Assembly (NCBI GenBank): GCA_040290035.1 | Contig: PSMG01000009.1 | Location: 1 to 64,000 of the forward strand | Origin: Flavisolibacter sp040290035 | GTDB taxonomy: Bacteria; Bacteroidota; Bacteroidia; Chitinophagales; Chitinophagaceae | Direction of reading: 5' to 3' | DNA length: 64,000 bases | Position numbers and translations under genes: made by a program | Notes under the pieces: generated by a model | What the model saw: only the letters and a program-made list of their open reading frames with translations | What the model was told of the DNA's origin: nothing | Databases searched by the model: none | Part shown: piece after piece, positions 10,285 to 19,450 of the stretch | How positions within the stretch are numbered: the stretch's first letter is position 1 | How the letters are laid out: every line of letters starts with the position of its first letter

Positions 10285-10318
10285 CAAATATAGTTCTTGC
10301 GTTTCCCAATTAAGACAA
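10285..10318 (-). promoter_or_regulatory. probable promoter of the LolA-like gene
   Basis: Minus-strand TATATTTG (10292-10285) matches the Bacteroidota -7 element TAnnTTTG, and a TTG lies 23 bases further upstream, at the long end of accepted spacing. It would give a leader of about 20 bases. Confidence 0.4.
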
Positions 10319-10386
10319 GTTCTATACCTAATAGTTTAAAGAAAATCTTTCTTAACAAGTCAGTAACGAAGTGAGGTTAATGAAGG

Positions 10387-13068
10387 TTAAAAGTTTTGCA
10401 GAAGTTCCATTAACTCTGCTTCTGTTTTAATTAGCACTTCTCTAGCCTTACTTCCCTGGTTAGGACCAACTATTCTCGCTGCTTCTAATTGATCCATCAG
10501 ACGGCCTGCACGATTGTAACCAAGTTTCATGCGGCGTTGTATTAACGATGTAGAACCAACTTGATTTTGAACGATCAACTTCGCTGCTTCTTCAAAGAAA
10601 GGGTCTTTATCGGTAGCATCAAAATCTCTCCCTTCAGCGTCTTTCTCATCAATATATTCAGGCAACAAGAATGCCTGTGGATAACCTCTTTGATCAGAAA
10701 TAAATTCAACTACACTTTCTACTTCAGGTGTATCAACAAAAGCACACTGCAAGCGAACAATCTCACCATTGTAGGAAATAAGCATGTCACCCTTACCAAT
10801 CAATTGCTCTGCACCACCTGCATCCAAAATAGTACGTGAGTCAATTTTAGAAGACACTTTAAATGCAATGCGTGCCGGGAAATTAGCTTTGATTGTACCT
10901 GTGATAATATTTACAGATGGACGTTGTGTAGCAATAATTAAGTGAATACCAACAGCACGGGCAAGCTGTGCTAAACGAGCAATTGGCATTTCAACTTCTT
11001 TACCCGCAGTCATGATCAAGTCAGCAAACTCATCTACCACCAAAACAATGAATGGAAGATATTGATGCCCTTTCTGCGGATTGAGTTTGCGCTTGGTGAA
11101 TTTTTCGTTGTATTCTTTAATGTTTCTTGCACCAGCTTCTTTTAACAGATCATAACGATTATCCATTTCAATACACAAAGCATTCAGCGTATTGATCACT
11201 TTTTTTGTATCGGTGATGATTGCATCTTCTTCACCTGGAAGCTTTGCTAAAAAATGTTTTTCAATATGACGATAGATGCTTAGCTCCACCTTCTTAGGAT
11301 CCACCAAAACCATCTTTAATTGTGATGGATGTTTTTTATAAAGCAGTGAAACAAGAATGGCGTTCAATCCAACAGACTTACCCTGACCGGTTGCACCTGC
11401 CATCAACAAGTGCGGCATGCTTGCCAAATCGACAATGAATAATTCATTATCGATTTTTTTACCGATAGCAATCGGCAAACTGTAATGATTGTTGGTGAAT
11501 TTGTCTGAAGATAACATAGTCTTCATACTTACCAAACTCTTACGCACATTTGGCACTTCAATACCAATGGTTCCTTTACCGGGAATGGGTGCTATGATAC
11601 GAATACCTAAAGCTGCAAGACTTAATGCAATATCATCTTCCAGATTTTTGATACGAGAAATACGAACACCAGGCGCCGGAACAATTTCATACAATGTAAC
11701 TGTTGGTCCAACCGTTGCACTGATTTTTTGTATTGTGATGTCATAGTTCTTCAGCGTATTTATGATCTGGTTCTTGTTTGCTTCCAACTCAGCAGGGTCC
11801 TGCACAATTTTTTCACTTCCGTGTGTGTGCAGCAAATCAACCGTTGGGTATTTGTAATCTCTTAAATCAAGCGTTGGTTCATATGGGGGTAAATCACCGT
11901 AGCCTTTTTCCGTTACATCATTTTCAGGTTCTGGTTCAGTAATTTTTATTTCTAATGGTATGTTGCTTGTTGGAATTTGAGGTTCAGGTCTTGGTGGAAT
12001 AACTACTGGTTCCACTTCCTTTACAGGTGCATCATGGCGATGCAATAAATCATCAACTAATTCCTTTTCAACCGGTGTTTCGCTTTCCTCTTCTAAATCC
12101 ACTTCTTCTTCAGCAGTCGTTTCTTCACCCTCCTCTTTTTCAATAATATTTAATGGGATAGCATTTGCATCTTCCAAACCCTGAAACACCATTGCACCAT
12201 CACCTTTAAGCAAATTGCCTTTATCATTTACAACAATCGAATTCTCATCTTCGCTGCTAATGATAGGAGTAATTAGTTGTTGTTCAGCATCTTTTTCTTC
12301 TTCGCTTGCAATAGAAACAAATTGCTTTTCTTTTTTCTCAGGCAATTTGAACTTTGGATTGAACTGCCAAATCAAATAGCTAACACCAACTACCAACAGC
12401 AGAGCACCTGTACCTACAATACCAAGAAAATTCGATAACCAATTATTGATTAAATCGCCAACATGGCCACCATAAGGGAAAGCAGATGTCGGCGTAAGGA
12501 AAGCCAGTGAAACAGATAAGATCAACAACCCGATAGTTACATAACGAAGGTTGCGACAAACCGAAAAAACTTTTTTTCCGAAAAGTAAATTAATACCAAC
12601 CACAAAAAAGAAAGTGCAAAACAAAAAAGAGGCTAAACCAAATCCGTTTCGAATAATATGATGCGCCGTGAAAGCACCCAAACGGCCTAATAAATTTTCA
12701 ACTTTAATATCATTAGCAAAAAGAAAGTCAACACCGTGTTGCCAAACCTTATCCTGGTCTTCTTGCCAGGTAAACAAATACGACACAAAACCAATGAAAA
12801 GGAAAATGGAAACAAGTAATGAAATCGTACCAATGATCTTATGGGTACGTTCATCCTTAGCGATCTTTTTCAGATCAATTTTCTCTTCACGTTCTTTTTT
12901 GAACTTCTCTACAGTATCAATTGTGGAGTTTGTTTTTGCGGGAGCTTTTTTCTCTCTCTTCTCCTTCCCTTTTTTCATAACAGGCTTTTCTTCCTGTACA
13001 TTAGCAAGCACTTCTGTCTCCTCAACAGCAGGTTTAGGTGGATTGGATTTCTTCAAACGGTTGGCCAT
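10387..13068 (-). CDS. ftsK: DNA translocase FtsK/SpoIIIE
   Basis: This 893-residue membrane-anchored motor pumps DNA at the division septum and helps resolve chromosome dimers. The N-terminus is basic and lysine-rich, followed by about four membrane segments (residues about 75-240), an acidic low-complexity linker (Glu/Asp-rich, about 265-390) and the RecA-like motor. The motor has Walker A GATGQGKSVG and Walker B FIVLVVDEFADL. The C-terminal winged-helix gamma domain (AAKLIVQNQVGSTSLIQRRM onward) recognises polar DNA motifs. Length and order match FtsK of Bacteroidota. It follows DUF423 by 58 bp on the same strand, and the LolA-like gene follows it. Confidence 0.95.
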   Translation of the reverse strand: MANRLKKSNPPKPAVEETEVLANVQEEKPVMKKGKEKREKKAPAKTNSTIDTVEKFKKEREEKIDLKKIAKDERTHKIIGTISLLVSIFLFIGFVSYLFTWQEDQDKVWQHGVDFLFANDIKVENLLGRLGAFTAHHIIRNGFGLASFLFCTFFFVVGINLLFGKKVFSVCRNLRYVTIGLLILSVSLAFLTPTSAFPYGGHVGDLINNWLSNFLGIVGTGALLLVVGVSYLIWQFNPKFKLPEKKEKQFVSIASEEEKDAEQQLITPIISSEDENSIVVNDKGNLLKGDGAMVFQGLEDANAIPLNIIEKEEGEETTAEEEVDLEEESETPVEKELVDDLLHRHDAPVKEVEPVVIPPRPEPQIPTSNIPLEIKITEPEPENDVTEKGYGDLPPYEPTLDLRDYKYPTVDLLHTHGSEKIVQDPAELEANKNQIINTLKNYDITIQKISATVGPTVTLYEIVPAPGVRISRIKNLEDDIALSLAALGIRIIAPIPGKGTIGIEVPNVRKSLVSMKTMLSSDKFTNNHYSLPIAIGKKIDNELFIVDLASMPHLLMAGATGQGKSVGLNAILVSLLYKKHPSQLKMVLVDPKKVELSIYRHIEKHFLAKLPGEEDAIITDTKKVINTLNALCIEMDNRYDLLKEAGARNIKEYNEKFTKRKLNPQKGHQYLPFIVLVVDEFADLIMTAGKEVEMPIARLAQLARAVGIHLIIATQRPSVNIITGTIKANFPARIAFKVSSKIDSRTILDAGGAEQLIGKGDMLISYNGEIVRLQCAFVDTPEVESVVEFISDQRGYPQAFLLPEYIDEKDAEGRDFDATDKDPFFEEAAKLIVQNQVGSTSLIQRRMKLGYNRAGRLMDQLEAARIVGPNQGSKAREVLIKTEAELMELLQNF

Positions 13069-13126
13069 ACAAACAAAGATAATGGAATGAAACGCTTATG
13101 GGAAGCGAATTTGAGGCAAAATAGCA

Positions 13127-13513
13127 CTATTTTTTAATAAGCCCAATCAAAAGCAAAAGCCAACCTCCAATAAAAGCAAGTCCACCCAATGGTGTAATCA
13201 ATCGAACAAACGTTGGCACTTCTTTATTCGCAGCAATTAAACCGGTAGCCCAATAGATAGAACCTGAGAAAAGAAGGACGCCTACCAAAAACAAAATACC
13301 CGAAAGATTAAGTATGTTTCCGCCAAAACGTTCAAACAAAATACCGAGGATCAAAAGCGCAAAGGCATGATACATCTGGTACTGCACTCCTGTTTGAAAA
13401 GAAAGTACAGCTTCAGGAGCAACAATCTTTTTCAAACCATGGGCCCCGAAGGCTCCTAATATTACAGCTACCCCTGCCAACAAAGAACCTATGATCAAAT
13501 ATGTTTTGTGCAT
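13127..13513 (-). CDS. DUF423 family small membrane protein
   Basis: This is a 128-residue protein of four membrane helices with the family landmark GAFGAHGLKK near the N-terminus and YQMYHAFALL in the middle. The DUF423 family (E. coli YgdD type) is widespread and its function is unknown. I chose the ATG at 13513 (MHKTYLIIGSLLAG). The ATG at 13543 would add ten residues and overlap aroK by 20 bases. It lies 10 bases downstream of aroK and is probably co-transcribed with it. Confidence 0.85.
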   Translation of the reverse strand: MHKTYLIIGSLLAGVAVILGAFGAHGLKKIVAPEAVLSFQTGVQYQMYHAFALLILGILFERFGGNILNLSGILFLVGVLLFSGSIYWATGLIAANKEVPTFVRLITPLGGLAFIGGWLLLLIGLIKK

Positions 13514-13523
13514 GTATTTTTTT

Positions 13524-14033
13524 TTAATGATGGAAAATTTCATTGACGATTTTTTCCAACGTCAATCCCGCGTTTCCCTGTAAAACCAATTTTGCTTTTT
13601 GATAAAATATTTTTCGATCAAAATATTTTTTCTGAATGTAGGAGTGCAGTTGGTGATCGGTCAATGATCGAATTAACGGACGTTGCTCTTTTTCCTTTAC
13701 CAACCGGCTAAACAAACATTCCACAGAGCAATTGATCCAAATGGTTAATCCTTGTTTATTTAAATAATCTATATTATTAAAAAAACAAGGTGTACCACCG
13801 CCTGTTGCCATTACAAAACTGCTGTTTGTTTCAGTGATTTTGTAAAGCATGTCTTTTTCTGTCATACGAAAATATTCTTCGCCTTCATACCCAAACAGGT
13901 CGTTGATGCTCTTACCTTCGGATTGCACAATTTCTTCATCGAGATCAAAAAATGGCAATTGCAATTTGTTACTCACAGCTTTGCCCCAATGTGTTTTACC
14001 ACAACCCATAAACCCGATGAAAAACAGCTTCAT
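13524..14033 (-). CDS. aroK: shikimate kinase
   Basis: It phosphorylates shikimate to shikimate 3-phosphate with ATP, step five of the shikimate pathway to aromatic amino acids. The 169-residue protein has the P-loop GFMGCGKT near residue 7, the shikimate-binding Asp in FFDLDEEIV, the GGGTPC loop and the lid Arg region EKEQRPLI, all in family order. Its start codon overlaps the stop of the upstream acyl-CoA dehydrogenase gene (TAATG, sharing base 14033), which suggests coupled translation. The partner gene is catabolic, so the pairing is probably organisational rather than functional. Confidence 0.93.
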   Translation of the reverse strand: MKLFFIGFMGCGKTHWGKAVSNKLQLPFFDLDEEIVQSEGKSINDLFGYEGEEYFRMTEKDMLYKITETNSSFVMATGGGTPCFFNNIDYLNKQGLTIWINCSVECLFSRLVKEKEQRPLIRSLTDHQLHSYIQKKYFDRKIFYQKAKLVLQGNAGLTLEKIVNEIFHH

Positions 14034-15211
14034 TATTTAAACGCATTAAGTCCCGTTACATCCATTCCCGTAATCAACAAATGCACATCATGCGTGCCTT
14101 CATAAGTAATCACACTTTCCAGGTTCATCATGTGACGCATAATGCTGTACTCGCCGGTAATACCCATACCACCTAGCATTTGACGTGCATCACGGGCAAT
14201 ATTTGTAGCAATCTCGCATGAATTTCTTTTCGCCATCGAAACCTGTTGTGGTGTTGCTCTTCCTTCATTCATCAATGTACCTAATCGCCAAACCATCAAT
14301 TGTGCTTTGGTGATTTCGGTGATCATTTCTGCCAGCTTTTTTTGCTGCAATTGAAAACCGCCAATCGGTCTATCGAACTGAATTCTTTCTTTGCTGTAAC
14401 GCAATGCGGTATCGTAACAATCCATTGCTGCTCCCAAAGCACCCCATGAAATCCCATAACGGGCTTTTGTTAAACACCCCAACGGTCCTTTCAATCCTTT
14501 TACGTTTGGGAAAATATTTTCCTTGGGCACTTTTACATTGTCAAAAACTAATTCACCTGTTGCAGAAGCACGCAGGCTCCATTTTCCATGCGTAGTTGGC
14601 GTTGTAAAACCTTCCATGCCACGTTCTACCACTAATCCTCTTATATCTCCAGCTTCATCTTTTGCCCAAACAACAGCTACTTGTGAAAAAGGTGCATTGG
14701 AGATCCACATCTTAGCGCCATTCAAAATCACATGATCGCCTGCATCTTTGATATTAGTAATCATACCGCCAGGATTACTTCCATGATCTGGTTCAGTCAA
14801 TCCAAAACATCCCAACCACTCACCGCTTGCCAGCTTTGGCAAATATTTTTTACGTTGTTCTTCACTTCCGTAAGCATAGATCGGGTACATCACCAATGAG
14901 CCTTGCACCGAAGCTGTCGAACGAACGCCACTATCTCCTCGTTCCAATTCCTGCATCATCAAACCGTAGCTGATGTAATCTAATCCGCCGCCACCATACT
15001 CATGCGGAATGGTTGGTCCAAAGCAACCTAAGTCGCCCAATTGTTTTACAATTTGCTCAGGAAACTCGGCACGTTGTGCATAGTCTTCAATAATGGGAGA
15101 AATTTCTTTCTTTACGTAGTTGCGAACAGTTTCGCGTATCAGCTTATGTTCGTCCGTCAATAATTCATCTACTAAATAATAATCGGGAGATTGAAATTGA
15201 TCTGTTGCCAT
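14033..15211 (-). CDS. gcdH: glutaryl-CoA dehydrogenase (acyl-CoA dehydrogenase family)
   Basis: This 392-residue flavoprotein probably oxidises and decarboxylates glutaryl-CoA to crotonyl-CoA, the late step of lysine and tryptophan breakdown. It follows human GCDH closely: DSGVRSTASVQGSLVMYPIY carries the Arg that binds the substrate carboxylate, then GCFGLTEPDHGSNP, FSLRASATGE-like KWSLRASATGE, and the catalytic Glu in TYEGTHD near the C-terminus. These features separate it from general short-chain acyl-CoA dehydrogenases. A kynurenine pathway lies 5 kb away and a 3-hydroxybutyryl-CoA dehydrogenase-like gene 14 kb away, a suggestive catabolic set. It heads the gcdH-aroK-DUF423-ftsK run. Confidence 0.88.
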   Translation of the reverse strand: MATDQFQSPDYYLVDELLTDEHKLIRETVRNYVKKEISPIIEDYAQRAEFPEQIVKQLGDLGCFGPTIPHEYGGGGLDYISYGLMMQELERGDSGVRSTASVQGSLVMYPIYAYGSEEQRKKYLPKLASGEWLGCFGLTEPDHGSNPGGMITNIKDAGDHVILNGAKMWISNAPFSQVAVVWAKDEAGDIRGLVVERGMEGFTTPTTHGKWSLRASATGELVFDNVKVPKENIFPNVKGLKGPLGCLTKARYGISWGALGAAMDCYDTALRYSKERIQFDRPIGGFQLQQKKLAEMITEITKAQLMVWRLGTLMNEGRATPQQVSMAKRNSCEIATNIARDARQMLGGMGITGEYSIMRHMMNLESVITYEGTHDVHLLITGMDVTGLNAFK

Positions 15212-15216
15212 GCAGG

Positions 15217-15224
15217 CAAAAGTA
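15217..15224 (-). promoter_or_regulatory. -7 box upstream of gcdH
   Basis: Minus-strand TACTTTTG followed by CCTGC, six bases from the gcdH ATG. It would give a leaderless or nearly leaderless message. No clear -33 TTTG is seen at the right distance. Confidence 0.35.
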
Positions 15225-15271
15225 GGTTGAAAGGCTGAAAAGATAAAGAAGGTTGAATGATGAATAGCCTA

Positions 15272-15309
15272 AAACAAAAAAGCATCGAACAATCCGTGCC
15301 CGATGCTTT
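15272..15309 (-). terminator. terminator of the CAP-domain gene
   Basis: Perfect 9-bp stem AAAGCATCG / CGATGCTTT with a 13-base loop, followed on the minus strand by TTTTTTGTTTT. It lies 20 bases past the stop of the CAP/SCP gene. Confidence 0.85.
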
Positions 15310-15329
15310 AGTTTATCATAGATCAACAA

Positions 15330-15800
15330 CTATCTTGTTCCAAAATCCTGCGTCCAATAGTCTCCTACCCTTGCCACTCCAACTTCTTTGAACAGTGGAT
15401 TCATAATGTTTTTGCAATGACCGGGGCTTTTTAGCCAACCCTCCACCATTTCCTTTTCATCACGATAGCCCATGCCAATATTTTCACCATAGGTTTTCCA
15501 TGCATACCCCACTTTAGTTAATCGGTCACCTGCATTGTAGCCATCAGTCGAGGTATGACTGAAATATTTTCGCTGTACCATTTCGGTGCTGTGGCCTGCG
15601 GCTGCTTTTTCCAATAAATCATTCCAGGTTAACGGAGGTGCTGCAGGATACCTGGTGTCGTCGCAAGTACAACCTTTTTGCCGCACAGCATTTAGTAGTT
15701 GTAAGATGAGATTTTTGTTTAACCCAGCCTTAGGTGTTGGATCGCCAGCGTAAACAGAGATACCAATTAAACAGAAAAGGAAAATGAGAACGGAACGCAT
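15330..15800 (-). CDS. secreted CAP/SCP-domain protein
   Basis: This 156-residue protein has a signal peptide (MRSVLIFLFCLIGISVYAG) and one CAP (cysteine-rich secretory, SCP/PR1-like) domain. The hallmark residues are present: LLEKAAAGHSTEMVQRKYFS (first His and Glu), HTSTDGYNAGDRL, GENIGMGY (second Glu) and GWLKSPGHCKNIMNP (second His). Bacterial members are exported and of mostly unknown role; some bind lipids or metals. I chose the ATG at 15800 because the signal peptide begins there; an ATG at 15836 would add 12 polar residues. It is flanked by terminators on both sides, so it is probably transcribed alone. Confidence 0.88.
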   Translation of the reverse strand: MRSVLIFLFCLIGISVYAGDPTPKAGLNKNLILQLLNAVRQKGCTCDDTRYPAAPPLTWNDLLEKAAAGHSTEMVQRKYFSHTSTDGYNAGDRLTKVGYAWKTYGENIGMGYRDEKEMVEGWLKSPGHCKNIMNPLFKEVGVARVGDYWTQDFGTR

Positions 15801-15875
15801 GCTTTCTGAACGTAGCATGAGAAAAGAAAATTGCACAGCGTCACGTTAAAAATTTTTTAATGCTTCACATTGAAA

Positions 15876-15909
15876 TGAAAATGCGGAAGGCAATTTACCC
15901 TCCGCATTT
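15876..15909 (-). terminator. terminator of the S9 peptidase gene
   Basis: Stem AAATGCGGA / TCCGCATTT (9 bp) with a 13-base loop, followed on the minus strand by TTTCATTTC. It is 20 bases past the S9 peptidase stop. Confidence 0.7.
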
Positions 15910-15928
15910 ATCAATAAGTATTCATTAT

Positions 15929-18424
15929 TTATAATCGCTTTTTATTTCCACTTTGCTCTACTTCTCGGTTCATCTCAACCATATCTACCGGATGGTCGCG
16001 ATCACCTAATAGATATTCGGAGAAATAATCTGCCATGCGCCAGAAGAAATACTCTTGCATATCGGCATAACCATGACGCTGGCCCGGAAGTAACAACAGG
16101 TCAAAACGCTTGTTGGCTTTGATCAGCGCATTGGCCATACGAATAGTGTTGGCAGGATGCACATTGTTATCAATATCACCGGTAGTTAATAATAAATGGC
16201 CTTTCAGGTTCTTAGCAAGCTCAGGATTTTTCTCAATGTTGTAAACAAAAGAGGTATCGCCTTTTTCACCGATGCTTTCTTTCACACCATGATGCTTTTC
16301 ACTCCACCAACGATTGTAAATACTGTTATCGTGATTGCCTGAAGAAGATACTGCTACTTTAAAGAAATCGGGATATACCAACATTGCGGCAGTACTCATA
16401 AAACCACCACCGCTATGACCATAAATGCCTACACGATCAATATCAATGAAGGAATAACGATCAGCCAATTGTTCAGCTGCTGCCTTCTTATCTGTCAAAC
16501 CGTAATCACGCAAATTGCCATAACCATAGTTATGATACCATTTGCTACGAGAAGGATTTCCGCCACGATTACCAACTGTAACTACCACAAAACCAAGCTG
16601 TGCTAAACGATCGGTACGATCCATTCCACGGTTCCACGCCTTGTTAACAGCCTCTGTTTGCGGACCAGGGTAAACATATTCAATTACCGGGTATTTTTTG
16701 GTTGAATCAAAATTGAACGGCTTATACATTACACCATATAAATCGGTAATGCCATCGTCTGCCTTCACTTTAAACACTTGCGGGAATTTGTAGCCTGCTG
16801 CAAACAGTGAAGAAAAATCTGCAGTTTCCAAATCCATGATCTTTCTTCCTTCGCTGTTGTATAAAACAGATTTCGGAATTGTATTAACACGAGAAAAATT
16901 ATCAACGAAATAGCCCTTGTTATCATTCATGCTTGAGCCGTGCTCAAATTCTCCCGGGTTTAACAAACGCAACCCTGTTCCGTCAAAGTTTACACGATAC
17001 AGGTGTAAGTAGTAAGGGTCTTCATTTGCTTCTTTTCCATTTGCAATGAAATACAACACACGTTTCTTTTCATCAATGCCCACAATGTCTTCGCAATGGA
17101 AAGAACCCGATGTAATTTGATTTTTCAAATTACCATTGCCATCATACAAATAAAAGTGAGCCCAACCATCCCGTTCACTCCATTCAATGATCTCTTTTCC
17201 ATCGTTCACAATACCTGGTCTTCTTACTTCAACATAAGTATTGAGGCGTTCAGGAATAATGGTCTTTACGGCATTATTATTAATATCAACAGAACACAAA
17301 TCGATGCGCTTTAAATCACGACTGGTACGAGTGAAATAGAATTGATTGTTATTGCCTAACCAAACAGTAGGACGAAAATCATCATCACGAGAGCTTTGCA
17401 AGACTGGTGCTGTCCACACACCAATATCCTGGTCTTTGAATTGTTTAATGTCTAAATCTTTGAACGTTTTGCTGTTCATGTCAAACAACAAAACATATTC
17501 GATTGGAGCCTCTTTTTCGCCGGGCATCCAATACTTGTATGTTTCCAGTGTGGGACGGGGTTCTGCAATGCTGTTGATTACCCATAAGTCTTTTACGTTT
17601 CTGGAGTCAGTACGTACGAAAGCAAAATGTTTTGAGTCCGGGCTCCAATACACAAACGCAGGCTTACGCTTGTTTTTATTTTTCTCTTTATCAACATTGG
17701 TTTCATTACCACCGGACAAGAAGTTCTCATTGCCATAGCTGAAATATTCTACACCGTCTTTTGTCAACTGATGTTCTACAATGGTGCTGTCTTCTTCATT
17801 TAATAAAGCTTTTTCGTAATTTGCTTTATCCATCCAGTACATGTTGTAATTGTGGCTGAAAATGATTGTTTGGCCATCTGGCGAAACAGAAGCCCAGCTT
17901 GGTTTACGCTTTTGTTTTTTGAAATCAGACAATTGAACCAATTGCCCATTGTTGATGTTATATTCAAAATAATATTTCTTCTTCTCTGTCTTAGGTGGCG
18001 TTCCTTTTTTTGCTGTTGTATCGCTAATAGTAGAATCTTCTGTGCTCTTTACCTCAAACTGAATCCAGTTTTCGTCTCGCACAAAACGCATACTGTCAAT
18101 GTTTAGGTGTTGCGCATCCATTGGATCTTTCACAATCGATGTTAATTGCGCTGCCAACTTTTCGTTATCGAACAGAACTCGTTTTTCAGCTTTGGCAGGA
18201 TCAACGATATACCATTTTTTTCCGTTAGGTGTCTCATACACATACCAGAAACGATCGCTTTTCTTTAACCAATGCGGATCCACTTGCGTAGTGAACACCA
18301 ACTTTTCCAGCTTCTTAGGCGAGTAACGTGAAGCGGCCTGATAATTAGCTTTTGTGGCAGGCGTTTGTGCGTGTGCAATAGCAAACAGCAAAAACGCACC
18401 TGCAGACAGGAGCAGTTTTCTCAT
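15929..18424 (-). CDS. S9 family (DPP-IV-like) prolyl peptidase, exported
   Basis: This is an 831-residue serine peptidase with a signal peptide (MRKLLLSAGAFLLFAIAHAQ), an N-terminal beta-propeller region (about residues 40-560) and a C-terminal alpha/beta hydrolase domain. The catalytic triad is visible: Ser in GIYGHSGGGFMS, Asp in TTGDIDNNVHP and His in LPGQRHGYAD. Family S9 enzymes of this type release dipeptides or oligopeptides from peptide N-termini, often after proline, in the periplasm. The gene is single, with a terminator behind it and a copy of the dispersed repeat 100 bp upstream. An exact substrate cannot be read from the sequence. Confidence 0.9.
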   Translation of the reverse strand: MRKLLLSAGAFLLFAIAHAQTPATKANYQAASRYSPKKLEKLVFTTQVDPHWLKKSDRFWYVYETPNGKKWYIVDPAKAEKRVLFDNEKLAAQLTSIVKDPMDAQHLNIDSMRFVRDENWIQFEVKSTEDSTISDTTAKKGTPPKTEKKKYYFEYNINNGQLVQLSDFKKQKRKPSWASVSPDGQTIIFSHNYNMYWMDKANYEKALLNEEDSTIVEHQLTKDGVEYFSYGNENFLSGGNETNVDKEKNKNKRKPAFVYWSPDSKHFAFVRTDSRNVKDLWVINSIAEPRPTLETYKYWMPGEKEAPIEYVLLFDMNSKTFKDLDIKQFKDQDIGVWTAPVLQSSRDDDFRPTVWLGNNNQFYFTRTSRDLKRIDLCSVDINNNAVKTIIPERLNTYVEVRRPGIVNDGKEIIEWSERDGWAHFYLYDGNGNLKNQITSGSFHCEDIVGIDEKKRVLYFIANGKEANEDPYYLHLYRVNFDGTGLRLLNPGEFEHGSSMNDNKGYFVDNFSRVNTIPKSVLYNSEGRKIMDLETADFSSLFAAGYKFPQVFKVKADDGITDLYGVMYKPFNFDSTKKYPVIEYVYPGPQTEAVNKAWNRGMDRTDRLAQLGFVVVTVGNRGGNPSRSKWYHNYGYGNLRDYGLTDKKAAAEQLADRYSFIDIDRVGIYGHSGGGFMSTAAMLVYPDFFKVAVSSSGNHDNSIYNRWWSEKHHGVKESIGEKGDTSFVYNIEKNPELAKNLKGHLLLTTGDIDNNVHPANTIRMANALIKANKRFDLLLLPGQRHGYADMQEYFFWRMADYFSEYLLGDRDHPVDMVEMNREVEQSGNKKRL

Positions 18425-18523
18425 TTATACAACGTTTAATTTTTTGAAAATAAGTACAGTGGAACTTTTGCTAAAAATAATTATACGAACGGTTAGAACA
18501 GATGATTATTTTTTTATAGTTGG

Positions 18524-18591
18524 TTGCATCGCTACTATGTGAGCTTTGTTGCGTAGTGCACTTGTACGTTCGAAATGCTATTCAGCATGAT
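18524..18591 (+). repeat. dispersed intergenic repeat, copy A
   Basis: Plus orientation. It contains GCTACTAT, then GTTGCGTAGTGCACTTGTAC and AAATGCTATTCAGCA, aligning with copies B (29092), C (34453), D (24915, inverted) and E (54831, inverted). The right end overlaps the 3' end of pyrF and includes its TAG stop (18580-18578). Confidence 0.7.
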
Positions 18592-19438
18592 GCAGATAGC
18601 TGCTCATTTCGGTAGCATACTCTTTGGCAGCTCGCTGAGCAGCCTCTGCAAAATCTTCGCCATTAGACGCATAAATAAGGGCACGACTTGCATTTACCAA
18701 CAGACCACAATCCTTAATCATTGCTTTTTCTGAAATTTCTTTCATGCTGCCACCTTGTGCCCCAACACCAGGCACTAAATAAAAATGATTGGGTGCAATA
18801 TTTCGAATGTTTGTAAATTCATCTGCCTGCGTAGCACCAATTACAAACATTAAATTAGTATCATTACCCCAGCCGGATGCTGCATGCAAAACAAGCTCGT
18901 ATAAATATTGCTCTGTAGTTTTTTTTGTCTGAATTCCCTCATCCAAAACTTCTATAGTGGTACTGATTTTTTTTAGCTCAAAATCTTTTGCACCAACATT
19001 AGAAGTGAGGCCAAGCAAAATGGTCCACTTGTCTTCGTGTTCCAAAAATGGTTTCACACTATCTTCCCCCATATAGGGTGCAACAGTAATGGCATCAAAA
19101 TTTAATGTCTCGAAAAATGCCTTGGCATATTGCGCAGATGTATTGCCAATATCACCGCGTTTTGCATCAGCTATTTTAAAGTGTGTGGGTGGAATGTAAT
19201 GAACTGTTTCTTCCAATGCCTCCCAACCTTTCACACCTTCTGCTTCGTAAAATGCAGTATTAATCTTATAGCTAACACAGTAATCTTTCGTTGCATCAAT
19301 GATTTGTTTATTGAATGCAACAATAGCATTAGGATCTTTTTGTAAATGTTTTGGGAGCTTTGTGCGGTCTGTATCTAAACCAACACAGAGATAGCTTCGT
19401 TTGGAAAAGATTTGTTCCACCAATTGCTGACGGGTCAT
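18578..19438 (-). CDS. pyrF: orotidine 5-prime-phosphate decarboxylase
   Basis: It decarboxylates OMP to UMP, the last step of de novo pyrimidine synthesis. The 286-residue protein is of the long (type 2) PyrF class: CVGLDTDRTKLPKHL at the start, AFNKQIIDATKDY, the catalytic FKIADAKRGDIGNTSAQYAK and the phosphate-binding YLVPGVGAQGG. It starts 12 bases after the kynurenine 3-monooxygenase stop on the same strand, so it appears to be the last gene of the kynurenine operon, an unexpected place for a biosynthetic gene. Its final codons and TAG stop lie in the right end of dispersed repeat copy A. Confidence 0.95.
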   Translation of the reverse strand: MTRQQLVEQIFSKRSYLCVGLDTDRTKLPKHLQKDPNAIVAFNKQIIDATKDYCVSYKINTAFYEAEGVKGWEALEETVHYIPPTHFKIADAKRGDIGNTSAQYAKAFFETLNFDAITVAPYMGEDSVKPFLEHEDKWTILLGLTSNVGAKDFELKKISTTIEVLDEGIQTKKTTEQYLYELVLHAASGWGNDTNLMFVIGATQADEFTNIRNIAPNHFYLVPGVGAQGGSMKEISEKAMIKDCGLLVNASRALIYASNGEDFAEAAQRAAKEYATEMSSYLHHAE

Positions 19439-19450
19439 GCAGCGAAGATA

